NCBI GenBank assembly: GCA_039707465.1
Contig: CM077646.1
Coordinates: 78,020,715-78,084,714, forward strand
Direction: 5' to 3'
Length of the DNA stretch: 64,000 nt
From: Rhabdophis nuchalis
Lineage: Eukaryota > Chordata > Lepidosauria > Squamata > Natricidae
In this document: positions 10,845-26,525 of the stretch, one piece after another
Layout of the letters: every line of letters starts with the position of its first letter
Position numbering within the stretch: the stretch's first letter is position 1
Made by a program: the position numbers and the translations under genes
Notes under the pieces: model-generated
The model's input: only the letters and a program-made list of their open reading frames with translations
What the model was told of the DNA's origin: nothing
Database searches by the model: none

Positions 10845-11625
10845 ATTACATTTATAGCCTTCCTTTTATTCAGGAGCTCAAAGCAGCACTCCTAGCACTA
10901 CAGGTGAAACTCGAAAAATTAGAATATCATGCAAAAGTTCATTTATTTCAGTAAATAAGCACCAAAACCTGGTTCAATGACCGTGGGATTACTGTGCTTG
11001 ATTGGCCAGCAAACTCGCCTGACCTCAACCCCATAGAGAATCTATGGGGCATTGCCAAGAGAAAGATGACAGACATGAGACCGAACTATGCAGAAGAGCT
11101 GAAGGCAGCTATTGAAGCATCCTGGTCTTCAATAATACCTTAGCAGTGCCACAGGCTGATAGCTTCCATGCCACATTGATGCAGTAATTGCTGCAAAAGG
11201 GGTCCAAACCAAGTACTGAGTACGTCTGCATGCTTATACTTTTCAGAGGTCCGATATTGTTCTATGTACAAACCTTGTTTTATTTATTGCATGTAATATT
11301 CTAATTTTCTGAGATTGTGGATTTGGGGTTTTCATGAGTTGTACGCCATAATCATCACAACTATGGCAAATTACGGCTTGAACTATCTTGCTTTGCATGT
11401 AATAAGTCTTTTCTCATATATTAGTTTCACCTTTTAAGTTGCATTACTGAAATAAATGAACTTTTGCACGATATTCTAATTTTTCAAGTTTCACCTTCAG
11501 GTTTTTCTATTTTCCACACAATACCAACTCTGTGAGGTAGACTGGACCGAGAGATATGGACTAGCCCAAAGTCACGTTGTGAACTTTCACCAGGCTGACG
11601 ATGGCTTAGATCCAAGGTGTTACTG
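10845..11625 (-). mobile_element. SINE-like repeat (MIR/Sauria-type core) split by a Tc1/mariner insertion
   Basis: The 10845-10900 part (TTTATAGCCTTCC... AGGAGCTCAAAGCAGC) and the 11496-11625 part (TTTTCCACACAATACC, GTGAGGTAGACTGG, CCCAAAGTCAC) read as consecutive pieces of one minus-strand SINE of the kind seen complete at 35530-35768. The interruption is exactly the Tc1-like element at 10901-11495. Family assignment is tentative. Confidence 0.5.
10901..11495 (+). mobile_element. Internally deleted Tc1/mariner DNA transposon
   Basis: Terminal inverted repeats of about 50 bp start AGGTGAAACTCGAAAAATTA and end with the complementary TAATTTTTCAAGTTTCACCT. Only the 3' part of the transposase remains. 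At about 10965-11065 the plus strand encodes GITVLDWPANSPDLNPIENL, followed by WG and KRKM: the second catalytic Asp with the PDLNPIENLWG signature. About 600 bp remain of an expected 1.2-1.6 kb. It follows a TA at 10899-10900. Non-autonomous. Confidence 0.9.
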
Positions 11626-13359
11626 CTCTAAACTCAACATCTCAACTACATCACCATACCCCTTCTTTTAGGCCCTAGAAATGTGGTCGTTTTGCAAAAC
11701 ATGCTAAACAAGAACAAAACAGTTACATATTTTGTGAAAATCCCACTAGCTCATTGAGCTGTAATATATTTATTTTGGCCACAGCATGTTGTAAAAGTAC
11801 CTTAACTCTGTTTTCTTAACCCAGATTTAATATTTAGTTAATTATATGAAATGAGCCATTTACTGTAATTGGGAGCTGTCAAAAATATACTGCCTTTCAC
11901 TGCATAATCATTCCTTTGGGCTCCCAGGCTTTGATTAAACCCCAAAGGAAAACATCAGGAAGGAACTCTTACCAGCTGACGATTTTCATTAGCCCTTGGT
12001 GTTATCATCAGCATTAAGGTATCCTTCCTTAAAAATTAGAAAGTCTGACTGCAAAATTGGTGAACACAAAAAGGCCATTTGTAACAAGATATATAATTCA
12101 TATGCTAACCTACAGATAGTTTGCTTGGTTTTGCGTTTGTATGTTGTGAGTTAAGACAATCATACTTTAATGCCATGAATATAACAAGCATGTTCATTTT
12201 ATCATTTAAGATGGCGAAGCTTTGTCATCTTATGCTTTATTTGCCTTCATTCCATCACCCAAGTTTCTCTTATCCCAGTCTGGATCTAGTAGTGAATGTG
12301 AGCTAGGCTACAACAAGTAGCAGCAAGTAGCAACAAGTAGAAGACAAGAAGACTCAGATCTTATTTGTGGCTCTAACTTCTGTTAAGAGAAGAAAAGAGA
12401 AAGAAAGGTGCATATTCACCTCTCTAGAAGAAGTAACTTTTATAGACTGGAGATTAAATAAGTGAATCTTTCTCTCTTGCTTTTAAAAAGAGACAAAGTA
12501 TGTTTCACTTGCTTTTAATTCTAGGGAATGTCTCATTACTTCATATGCAGTAGTGGACTAAATCAGATCGATTAAGACCAACCAATAAGCATTTGTGTTC
12601 AGGTTACCTTCTGTCTCCCTTCTGTCTCTTATCAGACAAATTATCTGAAATTCCTTTGATTATTTGGAATGAGGTCAATTTCTGTCCAAGACTACCCCAG
12701 TATTGCCATATTTAGAGCTATGTAAGAGATGCCTACAGTATTCTTACTAGTATTCGAGGTCTGTCAAGACTTTTAAGAATTGTAGACTGTGTGGCAAGAG
12801 AGCCAACTGAAAATATTATTTTTCAACTAGAAAATGAAATCTACAGCTGATTTGCAGAAAAGGAGTATTAATATGTGCTGCTGTGAGTAAATCCCACTAT
12901 ATTTCTTACTAAACATTAATCTTTAACAATTCTCTTGGAACTAACTGCTCTTTCCTGATTCTTTCTGTCAGCAGGAGCAGATGAAAATCCAGAAAAGCTT
13001 ATTCAATCTTATGTTCCTGGTTTGTTAAGGAAGGATCAAGTCAGAGATCCTGGTTAGTTTTTCCCACTGTAGGAGGAGGCAGTACATTCACACAACTATA
13101 TGCCAGATTTTATTCATTTCAACTATTGCTTCTTATACCTATATGTTTTAAGTTAAATTGACTTTAACAATAATTTTTATTGTTATAAAGACATTGATAT
13201 TTTACCTCAATTGAAATATAGAGGAATAAAATAAGTACTTCTGGTTACTTTAAGTTTCTTGGAAAATGCATTCAATCTTCATTAGCTTTCTGGAAGGCTT
13301 ATAAAACATGTTTTTGTCACTTGCAGATCCCAAGGAGAGTCTGCAAGATGACCATAGGA

Positions 13360-13535
13360 GATTAATAGTTTTTAATAGTTTTTAATTATACTTTAGCACA
13401 GATCTACTAAATTTAATTCTATTTTATATTGTGATTGTATGTTATTGGTGTTTTTATCCTTTCTGTGCACCGCCCTGAGTCCCACCAGGGAGATAGGGCG
13501 GTATAGAAATTTGATTGATTGATTAAATAAATAAA
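13360..13535 (+). mobile_element. L2-like LINE 3' UTR
   Basis: The plus strand carries the hallmark GCACCGCCCTGAGTCCCACC and GGGCGGTATAGAAATTTGAT, followed by an AAAT tail. It matches the 3' ends of the L2-like copies at 42375 and 61613. 5' coding sequence is absent. A second short (ATAA) tail lies at 13720-13800. Confidence 0.75.
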
Positions 13536-13591
13536 TAAATAAACGAATGAATGAATGAATGAATGAATGAATGAATGAATAAATAAATACA

Positions 13592-13646
<55 letters not shown>

Positions 13647-13647
13647 A
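13512..13647. repeat. (TTGA)/(AAAT)/(GAAT) tetranucleotide block
   Basis: The expanded tail of the preceding L2-like 3' end is (GATT)n, then (AAAT)n, (GAAT)n and again (AAAT)n. ORFs on the minus strand (13393-13763, LFIYLFIY and SFIHSFIH repeats) are artefacts. Confidence 0.95.
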
Positions 13648-15084
13648 GTTCTCCCACAATCTTGGGTTTTATCTGTTTGCTTTTTAATTTTACTTATTTT
13701 GGATTGTTTGCAGATTGTTATGGAATGTTTAGCTATTGTTGTACTGCATGCCACCAGTGTCACATGTCTGTGGGATTGGCAGCTGTATAAATAAATGAAT
13801 AATTCTAAATGAATAAATAATCAACAGATTGATACACCAATTTCATCAATTAATACAGTACATGTCCACTGAGAAGTAAATACCATTTACTTCAATGGAT
13901 CCTTATCTTATACATAGAGATATACCCCCAAGTATCTCTCCATTTTAGTCCTTTTAAATACTGTACCTGTTACATGTCTTGAAATTTTGTATGTAGTGCA
14001 TGAGTGCGCATGTGTGTGTGTGTCACATAATATTTTAATTGGCCTTTAATATACTGGAGCTTTTATCAACATCTAGAAGAGCCTTGAGAATCAGGATTTT
14101 CTGAAACAGTGCAAGCTGTTCTAATAGGCTTTGATGTCTGAATAATAGGTCAACCAACCCTTGAACGTAGACTTCTAAGTGCCTGGCCAGAATGACATAC
14201 AGTTTCTCAAAACCTTGCTGATTTCAAAGGCTCTGCTCTAAGGTCTTAGAGGCTCATATATCAAACAGGCTTAAAAGGGAATGCTTTTCAAATCTAACAG
14301 CTTACCCACAGCTTATCTGTCAGAAAAACTGCCCTATGTTCTTCCCTGTGTTCTCTGGATTTCAAAAGACAAACACAACACAATCTGTCTCTTATCTGCA
14401 TCCTATATGTCAAGTGCATTGAGGGAGGATATACTGTAGTTGTTACAAGAATCACAGCACTGGCATTGCATGCTTTTCACTTGGAATTTAATATAATAAC
14501 ACCCCCCCCAAAAAAAAATTCCCAAGAGTTGTTGTTTTGTCTTTGTATGCAGCCCATTTTGTCCTAAAATAATACGTAAACGTAAAATAATTTGTCGAAT
14601 TTATAAAATGGGCCTTTGGCCTTGTTACTTTCCTTAGAAGTCAGGATCATAAAATAGGCATTCTGACTATAGAGAACATTAAGGTAGGATCTGCAGCTCA
14701 AACTAGACACTAAAAAAAACCTTCCTGCTTAGTGGTGGTTTCAAGTACATTTATATGTGTATGGCAATTTCTTTAGTGCCTCAAGCCAACTGGACCATCA
14801 GCAGTTTGCGGATATTAATAATACATAAATCCCCATATTAGTGGGGATTAGGTTCAAGTTCTACATGACCATACAGCTCACTGGAAGACTGTAGAACACT
14901 TGCATTTTCATCCAAGCTAGGTCACATAGTTTTTATGAGAACACAATGGAAGGATTGCCAGGTTTCTTATCTTGAGCGCCTTAAGGGAAAATTTGGATAT
15001 AAATAAAATCAACGACTAAACTCAACGAGATGAACATAGCAGTATTTATGTCATTTATATTATACTAAAATTCTATGGACTTTT

Positions 15085-15725
15085 GATTTATTTGATTTGA
15101 TTTATTTGATTTATAAACCGCAACCTATCTCCCCGAAGGGACTCAGGGCGGTGCACAGGAAGTTAAAAACAAGTATAAAAATAAATAAATAAACACACCA
15201 AACAAAATACACCACAGTAAAAGCTGATTAAATTTAGGAAGCCCTGTGCTAAAAATTTAATACAAATCCCACCAATTAAAAACCTCAACCAATTTAGAAC
15301 ACAGTCTATATAAAATGGGCCCAAGGGCTAGGCCAGGTCGGCTTGATGGAATAGGTGCGTCTTCAACCGCTGGTGGAAGAGGCGGAGGTCCGTGATGGTC
15401 CGGAGTTCGGGGGGAAGGTCGACGGCATTGCCCGGCCGACGGCACCCGGAGAAGACCCTCTCTATGAGAGCGAATCGGTCGAAGGGATATATGAGGTAGG
15501 AGACGGTCTCGCACATAACTAGGCCCCGTGCCATGGAGCGCTTTAAAGATGGTTATCAACATCTTGAAGCGCACCCGAAGGGCCACAGGCAGCCAGTGCA
15601 GCTCGCGCAGGAGAGGTGTTACATGGGAATGCCGTGAGGCTCCCATAATCCCCCATGCAGCCGCATTCTGTACCAGCTGTAACCTTCGGGTGCACCTCAA
15701 GGGGAGCCCCATTGTTTTCTTGTTC
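15085..15725 (-). mobile_element. 5'-truncated L2-like LINE
   Basis: Minus strand translation gives MGLPLRCTRRLQLVQNAAA, TPLLRELHWLPVALRVRFKM and ALHGTGPSYVRDRLLPHISL. The ORF2 C-terminus then goes out of frame (15257-15730 and 15328-15534). The 3' tail on the plus strand reads TTTATTTGATTTATAAACCG and CCGAAGGGACTCAGGGCGGT. It is close in sequence to the copies at 42375 and 61613. Confidence 0.88.
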
Positions 15726-16642
15726 ACCACAAATATTTAATATATTCCCTATGTCTTCTTATCTATACTTCCCAAAACCAAAAGCAAAAGTGGTATTAGT
15801 TGGGTTAATTATATATGGTAGTTGCCAGAAATTGGGGGATTGTAAACACAGGATTGTTTGACCAAAACCATTACAATTATGTCACATTATACCTGATTTT
15901 ATATTTCACATTTGGGGGGGGGGGGGGACTAAGAATGTAAAAATTATTTTTTGGTTTTGCCAAAAAATTAATTCAATTAATTATTGCCTAATATACTGTA
16001 CATAGTATTTGAATTATGAAGGATCAGGATGTAGATGAGATGCACTTCTATAGAACCAAAACACTAACCATTACAAATTGGGAAAACATCAACAAAGAGC
16101 TAGATTTGAATCTAGATACCTTCCAAGGAAATCACATTGACTTTTGTACTCCTAATCAATTATGACAATCCATGTCATCTGCTGCACATGGGTGCTATTT
16201 TTATTATGTGACATACATAGGGTTAAATATGTAATTATAAATAATTTATAGAAAGTTTTAAATAATTAAGAGACAGATTTGTTTATAAATATTACATAAA
16301 GAGACAATGGCAGGTTGTTACAGTCAACACTCAGATCAAATTACCTAGCTACCTATTGAACTCTGAAACCAGTCTCTAAGAATCAAACATGACTGAACAG
16401 ATTTAAAAACAAAAAACAAAAAAACCCACACTCATTAAACCATATCCAGGGCTTTCTACACAATGCAAACAACTGTAGTAGCTAGAATAAATAAAGACTC
16501 GTCTTCTCACATAGACTCAGCTGTAATATGTGTCCTTCAATTATTGCTAAAAACTGTTGATTAAAAGCAGTGAGTAAAAATTTAAAAGAGACATTCTACA
16601 CTCTGATACAAGATGAACACACCATAAAACACGAGTCTAAGA

Positions 16643-16986
16643 CAGTGATGGCGAACCTTTTCAGCACCAAGTGCCCAAACTGGAATGTGCGTGCATGTGT
16701 GCATGCTGGAGTGCTAGAAACCCGAAGACCAGCTGTCTGGTGCGTGCATGCATGCTTGTTTTTTGGGGCATTTTCAGAATGTTTTTCATGGCCCCCAAAA
16801 CAGCCTGAAAACAGCCCTAAAAAGCCCCCAAAACAGCCCGGAAAATGGCCATTATTGGGGCTGTTTTCAGGTTGTGAAGACCAGCTGGCCAGCATGCATG
16901 AGGAGCAGCCGGCAATGGCGCACATGCCCACAGAGAAGGCTCTGTGTGCCACCTCTGGCATGCATGCCATAGGTTCGCCATCACAG
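16643..16986. mobile_element. hAT-type MITE, 344 bp (CAGTGATGGCGAACC family)
   Basis: Termini are CAGTGATGGCGAACCT and the facing AGGTTCGCCATCACAG. Flanks are 8-bp duplications GTCTAAGA (16635-16642) and GTCTAGGA (16987-16994), differing at one base. The inside contains facing CCAAAACAGCC/GGCTGTTTT segments. The 140-aa and 124-aa ORFs across it have no transposase features. Confidence 0.88.
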
Positions 16987-18234
16987 GTCTAGGATATCCC
17001 AGAGCTGTCTGGATGATTACAAAGTGGCAGCAAATGGCTATAGTTTTCTATACTATTTTTGTTGCCATCTAGTAATTGACTGGAATTTTTTTTTCTTGCA
17101 GCCTAGATATGGTAGCTATAATCATGGTGTAAACGAACTTAGTCATTTGTGATAGGTTCTACAATGAAAACCAGATTAGCTACTAAACTCCTGAAGTCTT
17201 TAAAATAATCAAAGTTTACAGTGTTAAATCCATACAAATAAAGATGGTTCAAATAAAGATGGTTCAAAAATATTCATTTATTTACTTGTCAGACTTATAC
17301 CTTGCCTTTCTTCCAGGAGTGCACGGTGACACACATTACATTCTTTCTTCCATCTTTTTCCATGCAACCACATCCTTGCTGAGAGACCATGATTGGTCAA
17401 AAGCTTCTGAGTTTCTATGGCTGATGGTGGACAAGAATCTGCTCTCTCTGCTTAAGCCCTACATCTCACTAGTTCTTTTATAGCGAGGAAAGCATCTTTC
17501 AAACCATCTTCTGGAGATATGTAGAAAATTCTTACAAGTTGAGTACTTTTATGCTTTTCTCACACTCTCTGTTAGGAACCGTACACCATAAAATCAAAAC
17601 CACAAAGAACTGTGGCAGATTAAGTTTTGTTCTGTTGGGGTAGGTATTCCATGTAAAGCAGATTCAGATAATTACTCTCCATGTGAGATCCTCATGGTAC
17701 ATGGTTCATTTAAAACTCTTGACATTTAACCAGCATGCTTCAAAGTTCTAAGAGAGTCATTTATTAATGGATTCTCCTCTGGATGTGGAAACCAGACAGC
17801 CATCTGCTGGACATGAAATTTATATTTCTACTGTAAACAGATGGTTGGACTCGGTGGCCTAAATGGCTTCTTCCAGCTTTAGCATTCTAATAGTTTCATC
17901 TGGTAATGTTCTCTGCAAATCTGAACCTTATTAATATAAACTTCACTCAGTTCCCCCTCTATTCCTTATCACTGCAGTTTTATTTTTGATTCTGCAGTTT
18001 GTAAAGAGATGGCTGAACATTTCTCTTGGATAGAATTTTAGATAGGAAATCATCTAGAAACTTTCTGTCTTAATTAGCAAAGGAATAATTTGTAAAGGAG
18101 TTCTCAATCCTCTCTGAAACACATTCTCAATTATTCCTTTGCATGTGTTACAATGGTTTCCATAAGAGAACTTTGCATTGGTCAGATGCCATTTTGTGCT
18201 TTGCATCACATTTCAAGGAGGATTCTGGCTAACT

Positions 18235-18645
18235 CATAAAGAACTTAGAAAATGGCAGCAAGAATGGTCAGAGAGTAGGAATTAAGCCGTATATGAGGAA
18301 AGTGAAGGAACCTGAAATGTTTAGCCTTGAAAAGAGAAGAAGGATTTGTAATACTAGGCTGGATGTCTCCTTGATAATTTTCTATAGGTTATTTAGACAG
18401 TACATAAGTTAATAATAAGTTATTTAGATAGTACATATGACAGTACATTTTAAAGCTTGAAAAGATGGCAGCTAGACTAAAGGCCTGACCTTCTACTGAT
18501 CAAGTGCAGGACACAGAATAATGGATTTAAATTGCAGGAAGGCTGCTCAGTTTGGACTGAACATTAGAACAGAACTTCCTAACAATTACTGTAGCTTGAT
18601 AGTGGAAACATCTCAATGTTTCTGTTTAATTGGCAAGAGTTAGCA
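18235..18645 (+). mobile_element. Ancient CR1/L3-type LINE 3' relic
   Basis: Fragments such as ATGTTTAGCCTTGAAAAGAG, TGGATTTAAATTGCAGGAAG and GAACATTAGAACAGAACTTC match the conserved 3' ORF2 stretch of CR1/L3 (MFSLEKRR, NGFKLQ, LNIRxNFL). Many stops and gaps are present. Confidence 0.6.
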
Positions 18646-20342
18646 CTAAGTATTATGAAGAGAGGTCCACCCTAGCCATTTATTTCTTCTCATACAAATA
18701 AACGGTGGCCCTTTCCCTGATATGGCAAATAAGATTGCATTGTGGTGACTTCAAGGGGGCATTGTAATTGTGCGGTATACACAAATAGAAAGTACCACCC
18801 ATATAATAATGTGAGATATTTAAAAGCTTATAATTAAATGGCAGCGACAGGCAAGAATAGCATCTTTGTCAATTGTTTTGTTGCTGCATATGTAAACACA
18901 GAATAGTTATTTTCTGTTTCCATGGGTGGCAGAAGCTACTTTAGGAATTAGTCCCACATGGGAGATATTAATTAAATCCCTCTGGTTGTAGACACACTTA
19001 ATATTAATGGAGTTCTTCTGCCACCTTCAGTAGGAAGCCGCCATTAGTTGAGGAAATAAATCTCTATCCATCACAGTGGCTAAAATCATTACAATGTTTG
19101 ACATTGCAAACATTTAAAAAGATACCTAAGGGAGAAATATGATATATACTCCAAGTAATATATACTCCAAGGAATTTGATATATACTCCAAGTCAGCCTT
19201 CTGAGACATGACATTACGTTCAGATAATTTTCAAAATAATTTTCAAAATCATACAAGGCCTAACATGAAATAAGACAGGTTTATAAACAAAATAGATCTG
19301 GAACCGCAGGAAGATCAGCAGGGTTCCCCAACCCCTTTACAAAAAAAAGGACAACCAAAAATACTCAAATTTATGCTGCTAAAATAAACAAAATTTAACT
19401 AACCAAATTTGTCCAAGCGCCATTGAATTTTGATATTCAAAAAGAAATTCCAGGGTCCAGAATAATTTCAATCACCTGAACCAGTTTTCAGATTAGGTTG
19501 AATACGTATCTTGTCTATAACACCTGGATCCCAAATCTTTGCCTGCTATCTGATAAAAATGGCTATAGCTTGTATCTAGATCTATTTCAAATAATGAAAT
19601 GGCATTAATATCACTTCCCATGTATTTTCCAATTTCATCATAACAAACATTGCAAGTTGGTAGCATTTAAGAGAAATATCAAGCCAGCTGTCAGCTATTG
19701 TAAAGGACTGTGAAGGATTGGAATCACTTTAAATATTTAGATCTAGGCTGCAATCCTTAAACACATTTACTGTATAGGAAGATGGGAATACTTCTGTGTA
19801 AAAAGGCATAGTGTAGTGCTATTGATATTTTTATTGCTTCAAAGCATAAAAAAAGTATTTGTAGCCATTCAAATGTTGCAGAGCTACAATTCTCATTAAG
19901 AATGACAGGAAGTGTAATATGTTTCATTATCATAGTATAAGGAAATTGAGGAAGGATATAATTTAGTCCCTGCTTTTAATTATATTTTATAAGCTCAATA
20001 CTGGCCAAATAGAATAAAATTAAAAAAAGGTTCTTTTCGAAAGCATGTTGACATGGAATTGTAAATATTTTTAATACAAAAATCTCAAAGCGCTTAAAAA
20101 TAATCAGATACAAAGACTTTCACAAAACTGGACGTTTTGATGAAACATACTGTTGGAAAACATACTGTTGGAAAACCTAGAAACACAAGATTTTTAAAAT
20201 TGCTCATACTATTTTAACTCAAGTAATCCAAGAAAAGTGAGCTGCAGCTACTTACCAGAGTGGCTCACCATTACAAAATAATCCCAGACCTCATCCCCTT
20301 TAAGATTAAATGTTTTCAAATACACAAAAAACCACCACTTAC

Positions 20343-20539
20343 CCAGTATAGCACATCTGTCCATCCTTCCATGGTTATACACTGGAATACCGTTAACATT
20401 GCATAACCAAAATTATCAAAGTTTGTTATGCCTCCATTGGGTCCAGGCCAGCCCCCCTTACATTCAGTGCCATTTTGGGCACACTGACGTCCACTCCCTG
20501 AGAATGCACAAGGTGCAGGTTCCTCTTCAACTAATATTT
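20343..20539 (-). CDS. CACNA1D: CACNA1D exon for the repeat I pore loop (exon 7 by size)
   Basis: This 197-nt minus-strand exon opens by completing a split Glu codon and then reads [14 protein letters not shown]. Next come a cysteine-rich extracellular loop with an NGT N-glycosylation sequon, GITNFDNF, and the pore helix and selectivity filter [11 protein letters not shown]. The Glu of TMEGWTD is the repeat I member of the EEEE calcium-selectivity ring. The acceptor AG lies at 20540-20541 and the donor GTAAGTGG starts at 20342. It ends in phase 0, as needed for either IS6 exon. The [22 protein letters not shown] loop fits Cav1.3 better than Cav1.2. Just before AMLTVFQ the residues are FGY; mammalian Cav1.3 has FAF as I recall it. 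Confidence 0.96.
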
Positions 20540-22378
<1,839 letters not shown>

Positions 22379-23793
22379 CTACAAAGAACAAATGCAAAAA
22401 CACAAATAGGCATCAGGACTGAAAACTGCTGCCACCCCTCCTATTTTTAGCACAGCCTTTACAACCTAGGGCACTGCAGAAATATTGGACTACATTTCTG
22501 ACTCTCTTGCAGTCAGCATGATTGTACTGGGGGTAGGAGACAGCACAGATAAAATAAAATCAGATACACAATTCTGTAAGATGCAGATACACAATACTTT
22601 AAGATGCATTTGAGCATAATACAAGCTCTCATTTTGCTAAGGGAAGGAAAAGAGCTAACTCTTATTTGGACCGAGATTTTTGTATACATACAAAATTAGA
22701 GATATCAATCTGCTGCCAATGAGAATTTTACATCTTACTAAAAGGCTTTTTCTCCATTTATGGACTATCTCTGACAATTGCTTGATCCTCCATTGAAGTG
22801 ATTTTCCTGAACCACATCAATTGCCATCATTTCCATGGCAACAGATTATAGTGTGATAAACATAGCATGATGACCTTGCGTATGGATGAAATATTAAAAG
22901 CAAAGAGATTAAAAGAACAGATGCTTCATTCAACCCGAAATATTCTCAGAGAGAGAAAGAAAAGAAAAGAAAAGAAAAAGAAAGCCAATGAATGCTTGTG
23001 AAATGTTATATAAAGCATTACATGTATAGTAAATCCACCTATTTTGTTGAACTAGTTGTTCCAGTAGCCTTCCTGCATATAATAGACCCACTCTCGCTAG
23101 TTAGGGCCACAGTTTAATAGGGTGCACATTGATATTTTTTTTAAAACCAAACTATTAGTATCTTAGAAACTTTTGGGAAATTCTGAAAGAGGTCATAAAA
23201 GGAGATAAGTGATTTTTTATGGCCAACATGCTGGGCACAACCTCAAGTGTAACTCTGCTGAAGCATAACAATTACTTCGCTTATCTGTATATATGGCTGC
23301 ATTCACAATCATACTACAGGCCTTTTTTGGACTTTCACCTGAAACATTAGGGGAACCCAGTCACTGCCAACAGCAAGATATATTGCATTACTTTATCTCT
23401 ATGCTAACGCCGCCATGATTGCTGTACCCAGTAAACTATGTTTAATTAGATCATGGTTTATCAGAACATATTGACACAGATAGGATTATATGCCATGATT
23501 AGACCTGTTACACAGAGCAGATGAATTGTTTCTATAATGCAGAATATTTAAAAGCTGTTGCTCAGAAGAATGATGTTGCATGTTAGTCACATTATATGAA
23601 AGCAGAAAACAAAGCAATCTAACTCACACACTGCTTGGCTTAGTTTCTTGATACAAACAGCATTACCTTCTACAAGGCATTACTTCTAGAAATACTGTAA
23701 GGGCCTAATAGAAGAGAGTTACATATGTTAGAGCCATCAAAGCTGGCAGCTGTGCTTTCGGTTCTATTTAAAATTTACTTACTTTATCTATAT

Positions 23794-23926
23794 CAGGAGT
23801 GTCAAACTCCCAGGCCGCGGGTCAGATGCTTCACGCGCTGGCCATGCCCATGCCCAGTTTAGTGAAGGGGAAAAAATTCCCGATACGTCATGGCGATGAC
23901 GTGATGGCGTGAGTTTGACATCCCTG
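23794..23926. mobile_element. hAT-type MITE, 133 bp (GTGTCAAACTC family, copy B)
   Basis: Termini are CAGGAGTGTCAAACTC and the facing GAGTTTGACATCCCTG. A perfect 8-bp duplication, ATCTATAT, flanks it (23786-23793 and 23927-23934). Same length as 5979-6111. Confidence 0.9.
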
Positions 23927-24101
23927 ATCTATATTCTAATTTCACATGCAGCAATGTGATTGAATGATGTCATATAATATAATATTCTGACACTAGGTCA
24001 CTGGGTGAGTTCTGCTAGACTCTTTCGAGGCAAACCATACATGCATAAACCAAATCTGTAATAGTGGTGAATAGCTGTAGCTCAGGTGTAGGATAAGGGT
24101 G

Positions 24102-24556
24102 AAGGTTCATTCTCTGAGCTTGTGGGTTAGTTTCCGAACGTTTTGTTACCAGGCTAGGTAACATCTTCAGCTTGAGGACTTATGGGGATATCCATGTCAG
24201 TGTTCTTCTGTTTATAAGGGCTTTGTGTGGTAAGTGTCATGATGGTGAAGTCACATCTGTAGGATAGGGGACCATCAGGTCAGGGTCTTGTGATGGGTCA
24301 GGTGTGGGTGTGTCAAGTGAGGGTCTTGTGATGGGTCAGGTCACAAGACTCACCATAAGACCCTCACTTTACTTTTTTATTTTTTATTTGATTTCTATAC
24401 CGCCCTTCTCCTTTCGGGACTCACTTGACACCCACACCTGAAATCCTTATAAACACTAACACTGGCACCCCCTAAACTCCATTGAAGATGTTACCTGGTC
24501 TGGTAACAAAATGTTCGGAAACCAACCCAAGCTCAGAGAATGAACCTTCACCCTTA
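24102..24556. mobile_element. Foldback element with nested inverted repeats
   Basis: The outer arms are 24102-24173 and 24480-24556. They contain GAAGGTTCATTCTCTGAGCT, TTTCCGAACGTTTTGTTACC and the complements of these. A second pair (CAGGTGTGGGTGTGTCAAGT near 24299 against 24422-24441) and an inner hairpin (24319-24370, AGTGAGGGTCTT against AAGACCCTCACT) lie inside. A 50-bp L2-like tail, minus strand (24375-24423, ACCGCCCTTCTCC), sits in the middle. The family is not certain; the GGTAACAAAACGTTCGGAAAC end is a motif of Penelope/retroelement termini in other animals, as I recall it. Confidence 0.6.
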
Positions 24557-24976
24557 AATCTGTAATATTCCATCTGTTTTCTACTTCAAAGTATTCAATT
24601 TTATTTTAGATTGCCTTGAGTGCTACAGGCAGAAAGGTATCCACTACCACAGCAGTACTAATAATAATGCCTTTTTAAGGGGCAGAACAATACATGTGTA
24701 ATATAACAGTTATTTTACTACCTAATGTATAAATTATGGCCTAAACCATAAAACATAATAATCTAAACTCTTTTGCTTACTTTGTGGACTTGAAATAGAT
24801 CCATATTCAACTTGAAATCTCAGTTTGGACTATATCTAAATAATCTTATACCATGTCATCACATTTTACTGTACTGTACTATACAGAGAAAGGGGAGGGG
24901 GAGGGTATACCTCAGCCTGAAGAAAAGTTTATCAAAGTAACCTAGGGATGTTTTTGTTTGAATTCCCAAATAATTA

Positions 24977-26525
<1,549 letters not shown>

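Noticed and set aside
16570..16992. 140-aa and 124-aa ORFs
   Set aside because: They coincide with a hAT MITE having terminal repeats and a target duplication. There is no transposase-like sequence.
24102..24200. Hammerhead-like CTGAAGA ... stem ... AAAACG on the minus strand
   Set aside because: The stem II-like GTTACC/GGTAAC is present, but the core GAA is AAA (G12 replaced) and no stem I partner is found downstream. It is not called a ribozyme.
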